A DNA stretch of 64,000 nt from Paenibacillus spiritus (GCF_008710135.1 NZ_VYKK01000007.1:62001-126000); one strand, 5' to 3'. Numbered from the stretch's first letter, positions 17,201 through 26,535 are shown. Notes: a model not told the origin generated them from the letters alone. Numbers and translations: made by a program.

Positions 17201-19390
17201 GACCGCTTCAAGGGCATGCTGCGCACGGACGGAGTCAGCTCCGACCAGGATGTGGTCAAGGGCGAACTGTCCGGTCTCCCGGACTTCAAGACGGAAGATC
17301 CCGCTGTGCGCGCCAAGCTCATTGACTGGCAGGCCGGGTGGCTCCAGCGGGCCAAGACGGAACGGGGCGACACGATTGATTACTTCCGTGTAGATACTGT
17401 GAAGCATGTAGACGATACAACCTGGAAGGCCTTCAAGAATGCCTTGACCGCGATTGATCCGGATTTCAAAATGATTGGCGAACAATTCGGCGCCAGCATC
17501 AACGCCGACGGGGGCAAGCTGAAGACGGGCGAAATGGACGCCCTGCTTGATTTTGAATTCAATGCCAACGCCGACAACCTGATCAAAGGCAAGATTGACC
17601 AGGCCGAAACGTATCTCGAGCAGCGCAACGAGCTGCTGAACAACACGGCTACGATGGGCAACTTCCTGAGCAGCCACGACGAAGACGGCTTCCTCGCTAC
17701 CAGTGCAGGCGGCGACAAGGATCTGCTGAAAGTGGCGGCGGCTATGCAGATGACGGTCAAAGGCCAGCCGGTGGTGTACTACGGCGAAGAGCTGGGGCTC
17801 TCCGGCGTAGCCAAAGACAACCTCAACCGGTATGACATGGACTGGAGCCGCGTGGATACCGAGAAGGATCTGCTGAACCATTACAAGAAGCTGCTGAACC
17901 TGCGCGCCGAATACTCGAAGGTATTTGCGAAGGGGACGCACACCAAGGTAGCCGGCGGCAGCGCTGACGGCTATCTCGTCTACAACCGCGCCTATACTTC
18001 GGGCGGCACGACGACGAATCTCTATGTCGGACTCAATCCGACCAACAAGGAAGCAACGGCAACGTTCGCTGTTCCGTATACGGCGGGATCGGTGCTGACC
18101 GACAAGTATAACGGCGTCGATTACACCGTTGGCCCGGACCGCAAGATCAGCGTCAAGCTGCCGGCCAGAACACAAGGCGGCACCGCAGTCATCGCCTTGA
18201 CCAAGGAAGCTGCCGATTCTTCGGCAACCCCGGCTCCTGCGGCCACTCCGGCCCCGTCGGCCTCTGCCGCAGCGGTAGCCGTAAGCGCCGCTCAGCTGCA
18301 AGCGGCTGGCGACAAAGTAAGCCTGGACCTCGGCGCCATGACCGCCGGCGTCAAGAAGCAGATTACGCTTCCGGCGAATGCCGGCACGCTGACCGGCGGC
18401 AGACCGGTTGAGCTCAAGACGGCTGAACTGGCCCTGACGCTTCCCGGCCAGGTGCTGAGCGACCTTCAGGCGCTCGTTCCGGCGTCCGGCCTTGCAGGCG
18501 CCCAGATCTCGCTGACGGTCACCAAGCAGGCCGCCGGCAGTCTGGATGGAGCGCTGGCGAAGGCTTCGGCAGCGGAAGGCGCTTCGCTGAGAGCGGCAGG
18601 CGGCATATACAGCTTCGAGCTGGCAGCCGTTCTGGCCGATGGAACCGCCAAGAAGCTGGAGCGCTTCGCGCGTCCGGTTACCCTGACGCTGCCGGTCAAT
18701 GCCGGTGCCAACGCCGATCTCGTAGGCGTGTACTACATTCCGGCCAGCGGACAGCCCGAGTATGCCGGCGGCCAGACGTCCGCTGCGACGGTAACGGCCA
18801 ATGTCTACCACTTCAGCACCTATGCCGCTCTGGAATACGACAAGACGTTCACCGACGTCAAGCCGACCCACTGGGCATACGGCAACATCCGCACGATGGC
18901 GGCCAAGCACATCGTGCAGGGCAAGAACGCGGCACAGTTCGACCCATCCGGTCAGGTGACGCGCGCCGAATTCGCGGCCATGCTCGTCCGCGGCCTCGGC
19001 CTTGAGGGCAAGACCGGAACCGCAAGTCCGTTCCGGGATGTGCCGGCAGGCAGCTGGTATCTCTCCAGCGTGCTGGCCGCTTATGACGCCAAGCTGATTC
19101 AAGGCACGGATGCGGCGCACTTCAGCCCGTCCAAGGCCATCTCCCGCCAGGAAATGGCGTCGATGCTCGTCCGCGCGCTGGCGCTGAAGGGCATCTCCGT
19201 TCCGGCCGGCGGCAGTGCCGCCTCGGCCTACAGCGATGCCGCCTCGATCAGCGGCTGGGCACTTGATGCGATGAACACCGCGGTCGCCTCCGGCCTGATG
19301 AGCGGCAAGAGCGCCCTGCGGCTTGACCCGCAGGCGCAGTCCACCCGCGCCGAAGCGGCCGCCGTTCTGGCCCGCCTGCTCGCGAAGTAA
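14264..19390 (+). CDS. Surface-anchored GH13 amylase/pullulanase with starch-binding and SLH domains
   Basis: A secreted alpha-glucan hydrolase of about 1708 residues. In order: signal peptide ending near VHA; two CBM48/AMPK-like modules (INGNFSGW; LAGQMNGW); Ig-like segments; two CBM41-like modules at about 420 and 530 (LHYYRDKQNYSGWDNWIWG; VHYKRPAKDYEGWNLHVW); another E-set module; then the GH13 barrel from about 835. Catalytic regions are intact: DVVLNHAG (about 953), FRVDTVKH with the nucleophile Asp (about 1040), GEQF with the acid/base Glu (about 1072) and SSHDED (about 1136). An Ala/Pro-rich linker and three SLH repeats from about 1525 anchor it to the cell wall. CBM41 favours pullulan or amylopectin substrates. 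ATG 14264 or 14273 could be the start; both follow GAGAGGGG. LacI/cre control links it to the alpha-glucoside operon at 35-42 kb. Confidence 0.9.
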   Translation: MSSMHVKQAYKRRGLRFWSCALILSLILGLFPAAPAVHADSAHPDAATLTSPVFGLDEAGTVTATVYRVTDSNVTKQYINGNFSGWSFTAMTQGDQVSDQGVSKNTFYYTFTTAQLQAQGCSVEYKFMPEQSWDVSLVDPLNPSKTSGGNSLVSAMALSAASDTAAPGSTVQISAARKLADGTSKDLTDLAVWSSDTSSVTVDKGRVTIPAGTASGTVVKISAAYEGLTLTKNLTVLSGEVKSPVINKEDGTVTFNNISSPGPEVYLAGQMNGWSSSAAKMTKKNGVYTVTLPLSAGTYEYKFVTVKADKTQDWFTDPLNSKSSNGNSVVYVPGIKITSDANIVKGKSLDLTALLVSGTDGSSSALTPTWELAEPKEGVTLSGSTLSVAANYSGGNKVTVTATSGDYTASQTITVLDKMYTFNLHYYRDKQNYSGWDNWIWGPGVDGKAYAFTGTDTDGFATVSVTLPIDTISILPRLGGDAWTQKDAEHGNVQIPAGATAADVWLVQNDNKAYFNREAALAAKDAIPAPRYAEVHYKRPAKDYEGWNLHVWSTGAAGGDIPFEYTPGSDYAVARVEIGSRTDKFGFKIHHGKEWEQIDIDYDREISTPLDLTVTKVEITQGVGAIRTIPSVNGPVLEDGGITFYYRNNELYNQGRMNELTAASVRVKLNGQTAEYPMVYDSANEYFTYTLPNLQEGDYTYSFLVTQKDKGTSEIVDPKNNAGGVSAFAYRKPSGTVNASLAPAAISPNENTVLTVTYQLENNTAVRSLSVDLTPVGGPAKFAIDPELLQGTIAVTDSTGAGDKTLLVTAVDVYGNKHTTQASLTVKPRVNAGSLDFDWDEARIYFLLTDRFQDGDAGNNANVDKTKINAYHGGDFKGLTGKLDYIKDLGINTIWITPIVDNIDFNVSGDGGTSYGYHGYWTKNFEALEEHLGNMDDFKTLINSAHDKGIKIMVDVVLNHAGYDLKETSTNPNVTQEDKDRFKGMLRTDGVSSDQDVVKGELSGLPDFKTEDPAVRAKLIDWQAGWLQRAKTERGDTIDYFRVDTVKHVDDTTWKAFKNALTAIDPDFKMIGEQFGASINADGGKLKTGEMDALLDFEFNANADNLIKGKIDQAETYLEQRNELLNNTATMGNFLSSHDEDGFLATSAGGDKDLLKVAAAMQMTVKGQPVVYYGEELGLSGVAKDNLNRYDMDWSRVDTEKDLLNHYKKLLNLRAEYSKVFAKGTHTKVAGGSADGYLVYNRAYTSGGTTTNLYVGLNPTNKEATATFAVPYTAGSVLTDKYNGVDYTVGPDRKISVKLPARTQGGTAVIALTKEAADSSATPAPAATPAPSASAAAVAVSAAQLQAAGDKVSLDLGAMTAGVKKQITLPANAGTLTGGRPVELKTAELALTLPGQVLSDLQALVPASGLAGAQISLTVTKQAAGSLDGALAKASAAEGASLRAAGGIYSFELAAVLADGTAKKLERFARPVTLTLPVNAGANADLVGVYYIPASGQPEYAGGQTSAATVTANVYHFSTYAALEYDKTFTDVKPTHWAYGNIRTMAAKHIVQGKNAAQFDPSGQVTRAEFAAMLVRGLGLEGKTGTASPFRDVPAGSWYLSSVLAAYDAKLIQGTDAAHFSPSKAISRQEMASMLVRALALKGISVPAGGSAASAYSDAASISGWALDAMNTAVASGLMSGKSALRLDPQAQSTRAEAAAVLARLLAK

Positions 19391-19441
19391 TTCCGTCCGC
19401 CGGGCCATGCCCGGCAGCCGGACGTAAGACCCGGATACAGA

Positions 19442-19490
19442 CAACGGCTGAACCTTCCGTAAGACGGAAGCGTTCAGCCGTTGTTTTTTT
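19442..19490 (+). terminator. Intrinsic terminator of the amylase/pullulanase gene
   Basis: CAACGGCTGAAC (19442-19453) pairs with GTTCAGCCGTTG (19472-19483), with an inner TTCCGT/ACGGAA stem, followed by seven T residues. Confidence 0.92.
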
Positions 19491-19498
19491 GCCGCGTT

Positions 19499-20260
19499 CT
19501 AGAAGAATTCGTACAGGTTCTCAAAATACTCCCGTTCCGTCCCGCTCACCCGGTAACGGGTATAGCCCTCGTAGAAGGCCGACAAATACGCCGGGTCCCG
19601 GAATGTGCGAATGGCGAGTGTCTCATCGTAGCGGGGATCGCCGATTGCCATTCCGGCCGCGTCGATCCACAGGCAGGCTTCGCCGCCGGAGACCAGCACA
19701 TTGTCCGTCGTGCAATCGCCATGGATAAGCGCAGAACGGACGGAAACGGGCCGGTTCCTCTCCAGCCGGACCAGCAGATCAGGGCTTCCCTCGGTCACGC
19801 CCTGTCCGACATAGTCCCCCGCCCGTTCCAGCCGGCCGGACAGCCAGTCTCCGGAATCGGCTTCCGGTCCGGAATGGTCCGGTCCTACAGCCTCCCACGG
19901 CAGTTCGTGCAGCTTCTGAAGCAGCCGACCGAAGCTGCGGATCAGCCCTTCCTTCTCCTCCGGCGTTCCCGCGTTCCGAAGCGCTGCGGTGACCGTGATG
20001 CCCGGCTCGAAGGTCATCAGCAGATGGCTCCCGTCTGCGCTCTCGAAGTAACCGGCATACCGGGGAAGCGGGACTCCCGGGCGGCCGCCGTAAGCCTTCA
20101 GCACCTTCGCTTCTTCCGCCAGCCACTCCCGGTAGCGGTGATCGGTTACGCTTTTGAGCAGGTAGACGCCCTGGCCGGTTACGAGGCGGGTGACCTCCGA
20201 GGTGCCGCCTTGTTCCTCCAGCCGGTCAGCCGACCGGATGACTCCGATCCGCTCCTCCAT
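19499..20260 (-). CDS. Aminoglycoside phosphotransferase-family kinase
   Basis: A 253-residue small-molecule kinase. Brenner-type catalytic motif HGDCTTDNVL supplies the catalytic Asp and Asn, and IDAAGMAIGDPRYDE carries the Mg-binding Asp. The family includes antibiotic, choline and macrolide kinases, so resistance should not be assumed from the fold. The gene starts 15 bases after the SDR gene stop and is probably cotranscribed with it. The ribosome binding site is weak (GCGGAA). Confidence 0.82.
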   Translation of the reverse strand: MEERIGVIRSADRLEEQGGTSEVTRLVTGQGVYLLKSVTDHRYREWLAEEAKVLKAYGGRPGVPLPRYAGYFESADGSHLLMTFEPGITVTAALRNAGTPEEKEGLIRSFGRLLQKLHELPWEAVGPDHSGPEADSGDWLSGRLERAGDYVGQGVTEGSPDLLVRLERNRPVSVRSALIHGDCTTDNVLVSGGEACLWIDAAGMAIGDPRYDETLAIRTFRDPAYLSAFYEGYTRYRVSGTEREYFENLYEFF

Positions 20261-20275
20261 TTCCGCTGCAATCGC

Positions 20276-21304
20276 TTATCCACGGTTCTCCAGAATCTCC
20301 TTCTTGGCCTTCCCGAGAGCGGCAATGACCCGGTCGCACCAGGCGTCGAATTCCGGGTCTTCTTCCTGAAGCTCCGGATGCGCCAGAATATGCTTCACCG
20401 TCTCCCGCATTCCCTGATCGAGCCGAATGCCGGCCGTGAAGCCCGGAACGAGGCGCTTCAGCTTGCTGTTGTCGAAGACGACGGAATTCGCCTTGTCGCC
20501 GAGCAGCCCGCCCCGCAGATCTCCGTCCCAGCAGTCCGCCAGAAATTCGGAGGACACATGCACGGCCTTCAGCGGAACATTCAGACTATCGGCGAGGATG
20601 CCGTAGATCTGATTCCAGGTCACCGTCTCGTCCGAGGTAATGCCTACCGCTTCCCCGATGGCGTGCAGGTTGCCCATCAGACCGACAAAGCCTTGGGCAA
20701 AATCGCGGCTGTGCGTCATCGTCCACAGCGAGGTTCCGTCGCCGTGAATCAGCACCGGCTTGTGCTCCAGCATCCGCTTGGCGACCTGCCAGCTCCCCCG
20801 GTTGCCGTGCACGCCCATCGGAATGAAGCGTTCATCGTAGGTGTGGCTCGGCCGGACAATGGTAACCGGGAAGCCTTCTTCGCGGTAGAGACGCATGAGG
20901 TAGTCTTCGCAGGCGATTTTGTTGCGGGAGTATTCCCAGTAGGGATTGCTGAGCGGCGTTCCCTCGTTCACCCGGTAATCGGACAGCGGCGTCTGATACG
21001 CCGAGGCCGAGCTGATGAAGATGAACTGCCGCGTCTTTCCTTTAAATAGCCGGTAATCGCGTTCCAGCTGCGCCGGTTCGAAAGCGATAAAGTCGGCTAC
21101 GACATCGAAGCTGTGCACGGCAAGCAGCCGGGCGACCGTCTCTTCGTCGTTGATATCGGCCTGAATCGTCTGCACCCGCTCCGGCAGTTCTTCGTTCCGC
21201 GAACCCCGGTTGAGCAGATACAGCTCCCAGTCTTCGCTGCCGGCCAGCAGCCGCGTAATCGCTGTACTGATAATGCCTGTTCCTCCAATAAAAAGCGCTT
21301 TCAT
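20276..21304 (-). CDS. NAD-dependent epimerase/dehydratase-family protein (extended SDR)
   Basis: A 342-residue Rossmann-fold protein. It has the nucleotide-binding motif GGTGIIS at residues 7-13, a catalytic Tyr and Lys in YSRNK, and SSASAY before it. The overall pattern (FDVVADFIAFEP, DGTSLWTMTHSRDFAQGF, DNSKLKRLVPGF) is like CSP41/isoflavone-reductase-type extended SDRs, so a sugar-nucleotide or small-metabolite substrate is likely but unproven. AGGGAGG lies 8 bases before ATG 21304. It leads a two-gene unit with the downstream kinase-like gene. Confidence 0.85.
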   Translation of the reverse strand: MKALFIGGTGIISTAITRLLAGSEDWELYLLNRGSRNEELPERVQTIQADINDEETVARLLAVHSFDVVADFIAFEPAQLERDYRLFKGKTRQFIFISSASAYQTPLSDYRVNEGTPLSNPYWEYSRNKIACEDYLMRLYREEGFPVTIVRPSHTYDERFIPMGVHGNRGSWQVAKRMLEHKPVLIHGDGTSLWTMTHSRDFAQGFVGLMGNLHAIGEAVGITSDETVTWNQIYGILADSLNVPLKAVHVSSEFLADCWDGDLRGGLLGDKANSVVFDNSKLKRLVPGFTAGIRLDQGMRETVKHILAHPELQEEDPEFDAWCDRVIAALGKAKKEILENRG

Positions 21305-21418
21305 ATGTAACGCCTCCCTGCTGAGATTGGAATATCTTCATCATAACGAAGAACAGACCCGAAAAGCAAAAGCCTCCGGGTCCCACCTCTCCTTGCGGCG
21401 CCCCAGGCGCGAAACAAG

Positions 21419-22798
21419 CTAGTCCATCTCCATAACCCCGATCTCCAGGAAGCTCTCGGCATCATAAAGTGTGTTGCAGTAAATATGAATCTGCTTGCCA
21501 ATGACGTCCGCCAAGGAAGACCAGTTGTTGGCGATGGTGAATGACATCCGGTACTTGTAGTCCTGGCTCATCTCGGCCTGAACATACGTGGTCTGCTTCT
21601 GCAGCTTCAACCGGACCGCCTCAATCCGGATATAGTCGCTGGCCGAGGTGCGGACCTGAACGGCGTAATAGAGCGTGCCGTTGTCATACAGGATATGCTT
21701 GATAGTCCCGTTCTCGGCGACCTGAATCCGCAGCGTATTGGGCTTCCCGTCCTGGCCGTAGGTAGGGCGTCCCTCGCTGTCATAGACGTCGATCCGGTCC
21801 TGGGCCGCCTTAAGGAGGAATCCGCTTGCTGGATCGAAGCTCCATAATTCCCCGCCGGTCAGCGGGCGGTTGATCGCAACCGGCTTCGCGGGATCGTCGA
21901 ACCGGTACAGCAGCGTCCGCGCCTCCTGCTGATAGATAACGCCCCGGCCGCCGTCCGCCCAGTACAGCGGTCTCACCGATTCCGCGGAGCCGGACGTCTT
22001 GCCTGCGGGCGTCTTGTCCAGATAGTAGTCGCGGCCGACCGAGCCGTCGGGCAGCAGCTCCAGGCAGCGCAGGCCGGCAGCATCCCGGACCAGGTAGCGG
22101 TTGCCCTGTACCCACTCCGTCCGGACGCTGAGCTCCTCTGCCTTAGGAAGGAGCGCCACCTTCCGGTCCCGGACCGTCCAGTTCTTCCCTTGCGCAACCG
22201 ACACATAGAGCTGGTCCTTTTGCCCGCTGCGCTCTTTGTAGTACACATACAAATTGCCGGCGGCGTCCTCCCCGATATAATCGGCAATATGGGTTCCGTC
22301 GGTATAGGCTTTTGGAGAGGAACTGCCCTCCTCGTTCCAGTAAGGGCGGATATAGCTGAGGTTGCGGATATAGATCACATTCCCCACGCGCATCACGCTC
22401 TTGCCGGTTGCTTCCGCTACGAAGCGAAGCGGAATCCAGGCACTGCCGTCCTTGAGAATCGGCGCCGCGAGCAGCGGCTTCTGTTCGCCGTTGATCAGCG
22501 CGGTGCCGCTGCCGATCTGGAGCGTCAAGTTCAGATCGCCGCGAGAACCCAGAATGGCAGAGTCCTCCTGCCGGTACTCCACCTTAAAGCCCAGCGCCTC
22601 GAACAAGGCCCGGAACGGCACGAGCGTAACGCCCTTCACCACCATAGGGTCGCCCGGCAGCGATACCGGATGTTCATTGACCAGCACCGTTACTTGCTGC
22701 CCTGCGGCGGCTTCAGCCGGTCTCCCTGCCGCCATTCCTCCCCAAATCACCGCGATCAATACCCATACGGCCACTCCCCAACGCTTGCCGTGTTTCAT
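21419..22798 (-). CDS. Secreted protein with copper-amine-oxidase N-terminal (stalk) domain
   Basis: A 459-residue protein with a Sec signal peptide (cleavage after PAEAAA near residue 32). A stalk domain of about 110 residues follows, with the usual pattern: VLVNEHPVSLPGDP, VTLVPFRALFEALGF and AWIPLRFVAEATG. In Paenibacillus this domain is found on many exported proteins and is not an enzyme by itself. The remainder looks like a beta-propeller-type repeat region (blocks such as DRIDVYDSEGRPTYG) without recognised catalytic residues. GGGAAGGGA precedes ATG 22798. Its role at the cell surface is unknown. Confidence 0.82.
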   Translation of the reverse strand: MKHGKRWGVAVWVLIAVIWGGMAAGRPAEAAAGQQVTVLVNEHPVSLPGDPMVVKGVTLVPFRALFEALGFKVEYRQEDSAILGSRGDLNLTLQIGSGTALINGEQKPLLAAPILKDGSAWIPLRFVAEATGKSVMRVGNVIYIRNLSYIRPYWNEEGSSSPKAYTDGTHIADYIGEDAAGNLYVYYKERSGQKDQLYVSVAQGKNWTVRDRKVALLPKAEELSVRTEWVQGNRYLVRDAAGLRCLELLPDGSVGRDYYLDKTPAGKTSGSAESVRPLYWADGGRGVIYQQEARTLLYRFDDPAKPVAINRPLTGGELWSFDPASGFLLKAAQDRIDVYDSEGRPTYGQDGKPNTLRIQVAENGTIKHILYDNGTLYYAVQVRTSASDYIRIEAVRLKLQKQTTYVQAEMSQDYKYRMSFTIANNWSSLADVIGKQIHIYCNTLYDAESFLEIGVMEMD

Positions 22799-22929
22799 TC
22801 CCTTCCCCCCAGAACGGTTGACTTCTTCACGTCTTGCACAGACGCACTACGCCTGAGAGAGTACCATTAATGGCCTGGCAGGGACAAGGGGAAAATGCAC
22901 AGCCGCCTTCCGCAGGAGGGAAGCGGAGG

Positions 22930-23991
22930 TTATTCCTCCGGCTCGCCGGCCGCTTCCCAGCGCGCGATCTCTTCCCGCACGCGCGGCGCCACTTCGGTGC
23001 CGAGCAGCTCAATGCCCCGCATAACGTCCGCGTGCGGCATGGTGCCAAGCGGCATGTGCAGGAAGAAGCGCGTGATGCCGACCTGCTTGCGCAGATGAAT
23101 GATCTTGTCGGCGACCGTCTTCGGGTCGCCGACATAGAGCGCGCCCTCGGGGCTGCGGGCGGCGTCGTAGCTGGCCCGGGTGTACGGCGGCCAGCCGCGC
23201 TCCCGGCCGATGACGTTCATGCTGGCCTGCGTGGACGGGAAGAAGCGTTCCGCCGCCGCCTCGGCCGATTCGCCGACAAACCCGTGCGAATGCGAGGCAA
23301 CCGGCAGCTTCGAGACGTCGTGCCCGGCCTGGGCGGCGGCCCGCTTGTACAGCTTCACCAGCGGGGCGAACTGCAGCGGCCGCCCGCCGATGATCGCCAG
23401 CACGAGCGGAAGCCCGAGCAGACCCGCACGGATGACCGACTCGCGGTTCCCGCCGCTGCCGATCCATACGGGAAGCGGCTGCTGCACAGGACGCGGGTAG
23501 ACGCCCAGATCGCGAATGGCGGGGCGATGCTTGCCCTCCCAGCTCACCCGCTCCGAATCCCGCAGCTTCAAGAGCAGCTCCAGCTTCTCCTCGAACAGTT
23601 CTTCGTAGTCGTCCAGGTCGTAGCCGAACAGCGGGAACGATTCAATGAACGAGCCGCGTCCGGCCATAATCTCCGCCCGGCCGCCGGAGAGCCCGTCCAG
23701 CGTCGCGAAATCCTGGAACACGCGCACCGGGTCGTCCGACGAGAGCACCGTCACGGCGCTCGTCAGGCGAATGCGCTTCGTCTGGGCCGCGGCCGCCGCC
23801 AGCACCACGGCCGGCGAGGACGCCGCATAGTCCTCCCGGTGATGCTCGCCGACACCGTATACGTCCAGACCGACTTCGTCGGCCCGGACAATCTCCTCTA
23901 CAATCTCCCGCAGCCGCTCGGCGTGGCTGATCGTCCGGCCGGTCGCCGGATCGGGCGTTGTCTCTACAAAAGTGCTGATGCCAATCTCCAT
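22930..23991 (-). CDS. LLM-class flavin-dependent oxidoreductase (luciferase-like)
   Basis: A 353-residue bacterial-luciferase-fold monooxygenase that would use reduced FMN. Typical blocks are [61 protein letters not shown] and [13 protein letters not shown]. The length and motifs fit group-1 LLM proteins whose substrates are usually unknown. A TCCTCC-complement ribosome binding site (GGAGGAG) precedes ATG 23991. It is divergent from the diguanylate cyclase gene. Confidence 0.9.
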   Translation of the reverse strand: MEIGISTFVETTPDPATGRTISHAERLREIVEEIVRADEVGLDVYGVGEHHREDYAASSPAVVLAAAAAQTKRIRLTSAVTVLSSDDPVRVFQDFATLDGLSGGRAEIMAGRGSFIESFPLFGYDLDDYEELFEEKLELLLKLRDSERVSWEGKHRPAIRDLGVYPRPVQQPLPVWIGSGGNRESVIRAGLLGLPLVLAIIGGRPLQFAPLVKLYKRAAAQAGHDVSKLPVASHSHGFVGESAEAAAERFFPSTQASMNVIGRERGWPPYTRASYDAARSPEGALYVGDPKTVADKIIHLRKQVGITRFFLHMPLGTMPHADVMRGIELLGTEVAPRVREEIARWEAAGEPEE

Positions 23992-24046
23992 AAATGCTCC
24001 TCCTTCGCTGTTCTTCCTCTGCGCTAACGCTTTAACCTTATACCGC

Positions 24047-24052
24047 TATAAT
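24047..24052 (+). promoter_or_regulatory. -10 element upstream of the diguanylate cyclase gene
   Basis: TATAAT, about 65 bp before the preferred GTG start. It rules out the longest reading-frame start (TTG 24057), which would coincide with the transcription start. No clear -35 is seen. Confidence 0.45.
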
Positions 24053-24116
24053 ATAGTTGCGAACCGGCACCCGATGGAGTACGATGCGATATATCACCCG
24101 AAAGGAACCTAAAGCT

Positions 24117-25373
24117 GTGAAATGGAAAGCTAGAACGTTTGACTTTTCCCTTTTTGCCGCCGGCCTGCTTCTGGCGCTGGTTCCCGGGCGGCTCGTCGCG
24201 CCGGTGGATGTCTCGCTTCGGGCGCTTGTGGTCTTCTGGTTGTTCTCCATTATATACTACCGGTTCCGGATCACAACGGCCAGCGGGACGACGGCCATCG
24301 ACTACGGCATCAACTATACCTGGGCGTTTGCCATCTATACCGGACCGGTTGGAGCATTCGCTTTTGAATTTCTATACGCCTTCTCCATCTACGCCTACAA
24401 GAAGCTTCGGGGCAAAGCCGACCCCGATGAAGGCCTGGATATGTTCTACAACATCGGCTCCTACACGGTGATCGGTTCGCTGTGCTACTACCTGTACACA
24501 GGCCTGTATTCGCTGTTCGATTACGCGCCTTACGGCGATTGGGTCCTGCTGGTTCTGCTCGTCGCCCTGTCCACCTTGTTCACCCATGTGAACCTGTTCA
24601 TTACGTTCACGCTGTCCCGCGATCTGGATCTGCGGGACAAGGCCGCCAATCTGATCCGGAGTCCCAACTGGGCCGATCTCGCCAAGGTCTCCATCACCAA
24701 TGCGATGCTGGCCGTTCTGCTGCGGGAGGAGCGTTGGGACATGATGATTCTCCTGTTCCTCCTGAACTATATTGTCAGCCTGTCGTTCTATTCCAAGTCG
24801 CAGAACATCCAGAACAAGTTCGAGCGCGACAAATTCGAGCAGATGGCGTACCGCGATTTTCTCACCGGCGTGCACAACCGAGCCTATATGGATCAGCGAA
24901 TGAAGGAGCTCGACCGTTCCGGCGAGAGCATCGGCATTCTGGTCACCGATATCGACAAATTCAAGAAGATCAACGATACCTACAATCACGCCGTCGGCGA
25001 CCGGGTGATCCGGCATCTAGCCGAATCGCTCCAGACCCGCCTGCGCACCGGCGATTACCTGTTCCGCAGCGGCGGGGAGGAATTCACCATCTTTCTGCGC
25101 GGCCGCAGCTACGACGAATGCCGGGAATGGACCCGGCGGCGGCTGGAGGAGATCGGCAGCAGCTCCGTGGAAGCGGAGTACGGCGACCAGACCACGACAA
25201 TCCACTATACGGTCTCCTTCGGCCTGTATTACTTCACGGTGGGACGCAGCGTTATGATGGAGAGAGGGTATGTCTATGCCGACCAGCTCCTGCTGGAGTC
25301 CAAAAGACAAGGCCGCAACCGGCTGTCTGCGGCCTCCGACACTTCAGGGCCGGAGTCTTCGCCTCCGGCATGA
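24117..25373 (+). CDS. Membrane-bound diguanylate cyclase (GGDEF domain)
   Basis: A 418-residue protein predicted to make cyclic di-GMP. Residues 1-220 hold about six TM segments without a recognised periplasmic sensor. The GGDEF domain (about 235-405) has FLTGVHNRAYMDQRM, ILVTDIDKFKKINDTYNHAVGD and the active-site loop SGGEEF, which is intact for catalysis. No RxxD inhibitory site was seen just before the loop. GTG 24117 is preferred because AAAGGAA lies about 9 bases upstream; ATG 24084 with a weaker GGAG is the alternative. No c-di-GMP effector gene is nearby. Confidence 0.88.
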   Translation: MKWKARTFDFSLFAAGLLLALVPGRLVAPVDVSLRALVVFWLFSIIYYRFRITTASGTTAIDYGINYTWAFAIYTGPVGAFAFEFLYAFSIYAYKKLRGKADPDEGLDMFYNIGSYTVIGSLCYYLYTGLYSLFDYAPYGDWVLLVLLVALSTLFTHVNLFITFTLSRDLDLRDKAANLIRSPNWADLAKVSITNAMLAVLLREERWDMMILLFLLNYIVSLSFYSKSQNIQNKFERDKFEQMAYRDFLTGVHNRAYMDQRMKELDRSGESIGILVTDIDKFKKINDTYNHAVGDRVIRHLAESLQTRLRTGDYLFRSGGEEFTIFLRGRSYDECREWTRRRLEEIGSSSVEAEYGDQTTTIHYTVSFGLYYFTVGRSVMMERGYVYADQLLLESKRQGRNRLSAASDTSGPESSPPA

Positions 25374-25377
25374 CTCT

Positions 25378-25415
25378 GCCCGGGAACAGCGGCTGGACCG
25401 CCGTCCGGGCTTTTT
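25378..25415 (+). terminator. Intrinsic terminator of the diguanylate cyclase gene
   Basis: GCCCGG (25378-25383) pairs with CCGGGC (25405-25410), with an inner GCGG/CCGC stem, followed by five T residues. Confidence 0.78.
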
Positions 25416-25504
25416 GCAAGCATTTTCATTTGAGCCGGGAATATGACATAATGAAGATGACGCCGCTTACAGGCGGCTATCCTTGCGCGAGGAGGCATTA
25501 TCTC

Positions 25505-26422
25505 TTGAGAACGATTCAACTGGGAACAAGCACCCTGGAGGTGCCGGTAGTGGCGGTCGGCTGCATGCGGATCCATTCGCTGGACAAGACGCAGGCCGAG
25601 CGGTTCGTACAGACCGCGCTCGACGAGGGCGCGAACTTTTTTGACCATGCCGATATTTACGGAGCCGGTGAATGCGAGACGATCTTCGCCGAAGCGGTAC
25701 ATATGACGGACGCGGTCCGCGAGAAGCTGATTCTTCAATCCAAGTGCGGCATTCGCCAAGGCCAGTTCGATTTCTCCAAAGAGCATATTCTGAATTCGGT
25801 GGACGGCATTCTCCAGCGTCTGCACACCGATTATCTGGACATTCTGCTGCTGCACCGGCCGGATGCGCTGGTCGAGCCCGAGGAAGTGGCCGAAGCGTTC
25901 GACCGGCTGGAGTCGTCCGGCAAAGTGCGCCATTTCGGGGTGTCGAACCAGAAGCCGATGCAGATCGAGCTGCTGAAGAAACATGTCAAGCAGCCGCTGG
26001 TTGCCAACCAGCTTCAGCTCAGCATCACCAACGCCACCATGATCTCGAACGGCATCAACGTCAACATGGAGAATGACGCCGCCGTCGACCGGGACGGAAG
26101 CATTCTCGACTACTGCCGTCTGCACGACATCACCATCCAGCCGTGGTCGCCGTTCCAGTACGGCTTCTTCGAGGGCGTGTTTCTCGGCAGCGACAAGTTC
26201 CCGGAACTGAACGCGGCCATCGACCGGATTGCCGCCCGTTATAACGTCAGCGCGACGACCATCGCCATCGCCTGGCTGCTGCGCCATCCGGCCAAGATGC
26301 AGCCGGTCATCGGCACGATGAACCTGGAGCGTCTGATCGACTGCTGCCGCGCCGGGGACATTATGCTCACCCGCGAAGAATGGTACGAAATTTACCGCGC
26401 CGCGGGCAATGTGCTGCCGTAA
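25505..26422 (+). CDS. Aldo/keto reductase
   Basis: A 305-residue NADPH-dependent oxidoreductase with a TIM-barrel fold. The catalytic tetrad is present: Asp and Tyr in FFDHADIYG, Lys in LILQSKCGI and His in LLLHRPDA. The cofactor region near IGTMNLERL is also present. The reading frame is open far upstream, but TTG 25505 follows GAGGAGG by 9 bases and begins exactly at the family N-terminus (RTIQLGTSTLEVP). The tail region LSITNATMISNG resembles the YdhF/AKR group found in Firmicutes. The physiological substrate is unknown. Confidence 0.9.
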   Translation: MRTIQLGTSTLEVPVVAVGCMRIHSLDKTQAERFVQTALDEGANFFDHADIYGAGECETIFAEAVHMTDAVREKLILQSKCGIRQGQFDFSKEHILNSVDGILQRLHTDYLDILLLHRPDALVEPEEVAEAFDRLESSGKVRHFGVSNQKPMQIELLKKHVKQPLVANQLQLSITNATMISNGINVNMENDAAVDRDGSILDYCRLHDITIQPWSPFQYGFFEGVFLGSDKFPELNAAIDRIAARYNVSATTIAIAWLLRHPAKMQPVIGTMNLERLIDCCRAGDIMLTREEWYEIYRAAGNVLP

Positions 26423-26497
26423 GCAAACGTGCTGCCGTAAACAAACGCACTGCCGCAAGCAAGAGCGTCGGCCCTCTTCATGCCGGGAGAAGACGAA

Positions 26498-26535
26498 GAC
26501 ACGAAGGATAGCTCCTTCGTGTCTTTTCTTTTTTT
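26498..26535 (+). terminator. Intrinsic terminator of the aldo/keto reductase gene
   Basis: GACACGAAGGA (26498-26508) pairs with TCCTTCGTGTC (26513-26523), followed by TTTTCTTTTTTT. Confidence 0.92.

Noticed and set aside
15143..19444. A 1433-codon open frame antisense to the amylase/pullulanase gene
   Set aside because: It mirrors the codon structure of the real gene in a GC-rich region. Its product has no recognisable domain and no ribosome binding site.
24482..25504. Long N-terminal extension of the aldo/keto reductase frame
   Set aside because: It overlaps the diguanylate cyclase in another frame, crosses a terminator and lacks a ribosome binding site. TTG 25505 has a near-perfect one.
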